A DNA stretch of 64,000 nucleotides, from the NCBI RefSeq assembly GCF_000315625.1, contig NW_005434560.1, forward strand, positions 128,020 to 192,019, in the 5' to 3' direction. Positions 62,424 through 64,000 of the stretch are shown here, piece by piece (positions within the stretch are counted from its first letter, which is position 1; each line of letters opens with the position of its first letter). Below the pieces are notes generated by a model that was not told where the DNA came from, did no database searches, and saw nothing but the letters and a program-made list of their open reading frames with translations. Made by a program: the position numbers and the translations under genes. Origin of the DNA: Guillardia theta CCMP2712. Its lineage: Eukaryota > Cryptophyceae > Pyrenomonadales > Geminigeraceae.

Positions 62424-62432
62424 ATTTATATA
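62424..62432 (-). promoter_or_regulatory. TATATAAAT box for gene at 62400
   Basis: 24 bases above the ATG; lies inside the longer open frame. Confidence 0.8.
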
Positions 62433-62479
62433 CATGCATAGAAGGGGTGGTGGGGACGATGGAGACAAAACATCCTTGC

Positions 62480-62485
62480 TTTATT
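62480..62485 (-). terminator. AATAAA signal after gene at 62494
   Basis: Within CGAATAAAGCAAGG, shortly after the stop codon. Confidence 0.55.
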
Positions 62486-62493
62486 CGAAAACA

Positions 62494-62880
62494 CTAGCAC
62501 TCCTCCTCGTAATCCTTCCTCTTCCTCCCCGTCTCGGGCTCCCTTGCCTCCACCTGCGGCACGCGGTACGATAGCATGCCACTGACGAAGGAGACCACGC
62601 CAAGGTTATGCGGAAGGACACAACCCGAGGGAGGAGAGGAACGGTACCCACGGGCCCAGGCCAGCGCGCTCCCACGAAACTCCTTCCAGCTCCCGGCCTC
62701 CAGCGCAGCGCAAGGCACTCCCTCCGCCTCCGCCAGCGCCTCTGCCCTTACCCTCCGCTCTACCTCGTGCAGCGCTTCGGGCATATACTGCGGATCGGCG
62801 ATGACCACGCAGCACACCTCCAGGGTGGTGTCAGGCGCCGTCACCGGGGCTCCCGAGCTCATCACACCCGAGTGTTGCAT
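62494..62880 (-). CDS. Hypothetical 128-residue protein
   Basis: Small protein with a Glu-Val-Cys-Cys-Val-Val strand, an Arg/Glu/Ala helix and a basic/acidic end. TATTAAAC (about 62917-62924) makes Met-13 of the longer frame (62880) the likely start. It overlaps the end of the next same-strand gene by 50 bases in another frame. An AATAAA follows at 62480-62485. Confidence 0.6.
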   Translation of the reverse strand: MQHSGVMSSGAPVTAPDTTLEVCCVVIADPQYMPEALHEVERRVRAEALAEAEGVPCAALEAGSWKEFRGSALAWARGYRSSPPSGCVLPHNLGVVSFVSGMLSYRVPQVEAREPETGRKRKDYEEEC

Positions 62881-63586
62881 CTTCGTCCTCCTCGCCATCC
62901 CATTCGTTGCCATCACGTTTAATACACACCCGCACGCTGCTATCCCATTTCGTCCACCCCAGCGCCTTCCGCACGATGTAGGCGGTGTTGGGATGGCGGA
63001 AGACCGGGGAGCTGTTGTTCACGTCCCTGAACCAGCGCAGCACCACCCTCCGGATGAACGAGTTCACCTCGCTGCCACACTCCTCCAGTGCCTGGCGCAG
63101 GTGCTCGGGCAGCACGGCGGCGCGGTAGTAGTTCACCACCCGCTCCTTCCCTACCACCTTCTCCTCAAGGAGGCAGGAAAGCAGCCTCCGCATGTTCCGC
63201 ATGTCAGGGCACGCAACCTCCCCGGGAGCAAGGGAGAAGCAGATCAGCCGGTCGATCAGGAGATACACCTTCCGCTTCCCCACGCTCTGCTCCGCGTGCT
63301 CGTTGCTCGGCACCGACCTCCGGATCCAGTTGATGCAGGCCGTGCAGGCCGTCAGGCGGTAGTTGGGATCCTTCCTCGCCCCCGCCACCTCTCTCACCGA
63401 AGCCCACACAAACGGAGTCTCCCGCCAGCGGTTCTCTAACATGCACTGGAAGGTCCGCGCCGTCTTGCTCCGACGACCGTCCCCCGTGCCGAGGAGAACC
63501 CCGCACATAACACACACCTCATGGGAACGGAAGCACTCCCCCGTCAGCGAGCTTACAACCCGCATCGGCTGCTCCTTCCCCTCCAT
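62831..63586 (-). CDS. Zinc-binding hypothetical protein
   Basis: Protein of 251 residues with Glu-Val-Cys-Val-Met-Cys-Gly (about 23-29) and Thr-Ala-Cys-Thr-Ala-Cys-Ile (about 78-84), together a CxxC...CxxC zinc-binding pair. A helical Arg-rich body follows, then an acidic tail. TTTTTATTG about 50 bases upstream may be the promoter. Possible DNA- or ubiquitin-pathway protein; no family recognised. Confidence 0.65.
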   Translation of the reverse strand: MEGKEQPMRVVSSLTGECFRSHEVCVMCGVLLGTGDGRRSKTARTFQCMLENRWRETPFVWASVREVAGARKDPNYRLTACTACINWIRRSVPSNEHAEQSVGKRKVYLLIDRLICFSLAPGEVACPDMRNMRRLLSCLLEEKVVGKERVVNYYRAAVLPEHLRQALEECGSEVNSFIRRVVLRWFRDVNNSSPVFRHPNTAYIVRKALGWTKWDSSVRVCIKRDGNEWDGEEDEDATLGCDELGSPGDGA

Positions 63587-63699
63587 AGCGGCAGGGAGCG
63601 GCGGCGCGGGAGTCGACGGGCTTGAGCGCGGGAAGCAATAAAAACAAAAAAAAACAGGGGTGGTTTACCACCCCTACTCCCTGTGAATGGGATATTTGG
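63587..63699. other. Intergenic leader to repeat element
   Basis: Upstream region of the zinc-binding gene. It has an AATAAAAAC/A-run stretch and the short inverted pair GGGGTGGTTTACCACCCC (63657-63674). No gene seen. Confidence 0.5.
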
Positions 63700-63890
63700 G
63701 GGTGGGGTACTTACTGGTACTAAATTAAGTAATAGAGCGTAACAGAGAATCACAGAGTACTAATTAGTACTATATACATTAAGTAATATATATATAGTAT
63801 GTATATTATATATGTATATTATATATATATATTATATATATAGAACCGTTAATCTTAACGGTTTAACGGTTTAACGGTTTCCAGATGTAC
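63700..63890. repeat. Second copy of the TAACGG/AT-rich element
   Basis: Related to the palindrome at 14391-14815. The left flank GGTACTTACTGGTACTAAAT matches GGTACTTAACGGTACTAAAT at 14392. An AT-only core (about 63780-63842) is followed by AACCGTTAATCTTAACGG, two more TTTAACGG units and TTTCCAGAT, nearly the same as the right arm at 14728-14775. The left iteron arm and the GTCCGGCGAA boxes are absent, so this is a half-element. Confidence 0.7.
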
Positions 63891-64000
63891 GCCAGGGGTG
63901 AGAGTGTGGAGGGCAGTGTGTGGCTATCTAATTCTTTGTGAGAAAAGGGAGTATTCCCCCCCCCGATATCTATTACTTAGAGGGGGACGGGGGGGGATAA
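63891..64000. other. Right edge, no gene recognised
   Basis: Low-complexity sequence with C9 and G7 runs. No coding frame or RNA gene seen. Confidence 0.5.

Noticed and set aside
1-64000. tRNA, rRNA or transposase genes
   Set aside because: None seen on either strand.

Overview
This window is one stretch of a large double-stranded DNA virus of a single-celled eukaryote. It looks like a nuclear, herpesvirus/mirusvirus-type virus rather than a cytoplasmic one. Evidence read from the sequence: a herpes/mirus-type terminase large subunit interrupted by introns, one of which holds an antisense gene; a virus-encoded TATA-binding protein; a 495-residue protein ending in a nearly canonical histone H3; signal-peptide glycoproteins and many multi-pass membrane proteins; and eukaryotic TATA boxes a few tens of bases before most genes. 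Assignment to Mirusviricota or a sister group, and to a GC-rich protist host such as a thraustochytrid, is inference: no capsid protein, DNA polymerase or RNA polymerase is recognised here.

The window is gene-dense, with about 64 genes on both strands. Many neighbours overlap by a few bases or carry their TATA box inside the adjacent gene. I used TATA position to choose starts; several long open frames begin upstream of, or inside, the TATA box and were trimmed to the first ATG after it. Two box types recur, TATAAA(A) and TATTTAA(A/G). The second matches the TATT box that beta- and gammaherpesvirus late genes use with a viral TBP.

Layout: 0-14 kb, membrane proteins, a possible spliced sliding-clamp-like gene, a DEDDy exonuclease and hypothetical proteins. 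14.39-14.82 kb, a large palindrome with an AT-rich core and TAACGG iterons, the best replication-origin candidate. 15-19 kb, a multi-pass protein, two small genes with duplicated promoters and a 525-residue protein. 19.3-25.5 kb, a 2048-residue protein with RNA polymerase II CTD-like heptads. 27-29 kb, terminase with a nested gene. 29-35 kb, a PD-(D/E)XK-like nuclease, a glycosyltransferase, the histone H3 fusion and a RING protein. 35-39.5 kb, secreted and membrane proteins and a 72-residue H3-tail look-alike. 39.7-48.4 kb, a TCP11-family protein, TBP, a pair of paralogues and a DcpS-like scavenger decapping enzyme. 48.5-63.6 kb, a herpes-tegument-protease-like protein, a second glycoprotein, a primase, a GDCED-type cysteine-enzyme candidate and zinc-binding proteins. 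63.7-63.9 kb, a second, partial copy of the origin-like repeats.

Taken together, several genes point to control of host nuclear transcription and chromatin: TBP, H3 fusion, H3-tail mimic, CTD-heptad protein, basic NLS proteins and DcpS. A second set concerns replication and packaging: primase, exonuclease, possible clamp, nuclease and terminase. A third set forms the envelope: two related glycoproteins, several polytopic proteins and a glycosyltransferase.
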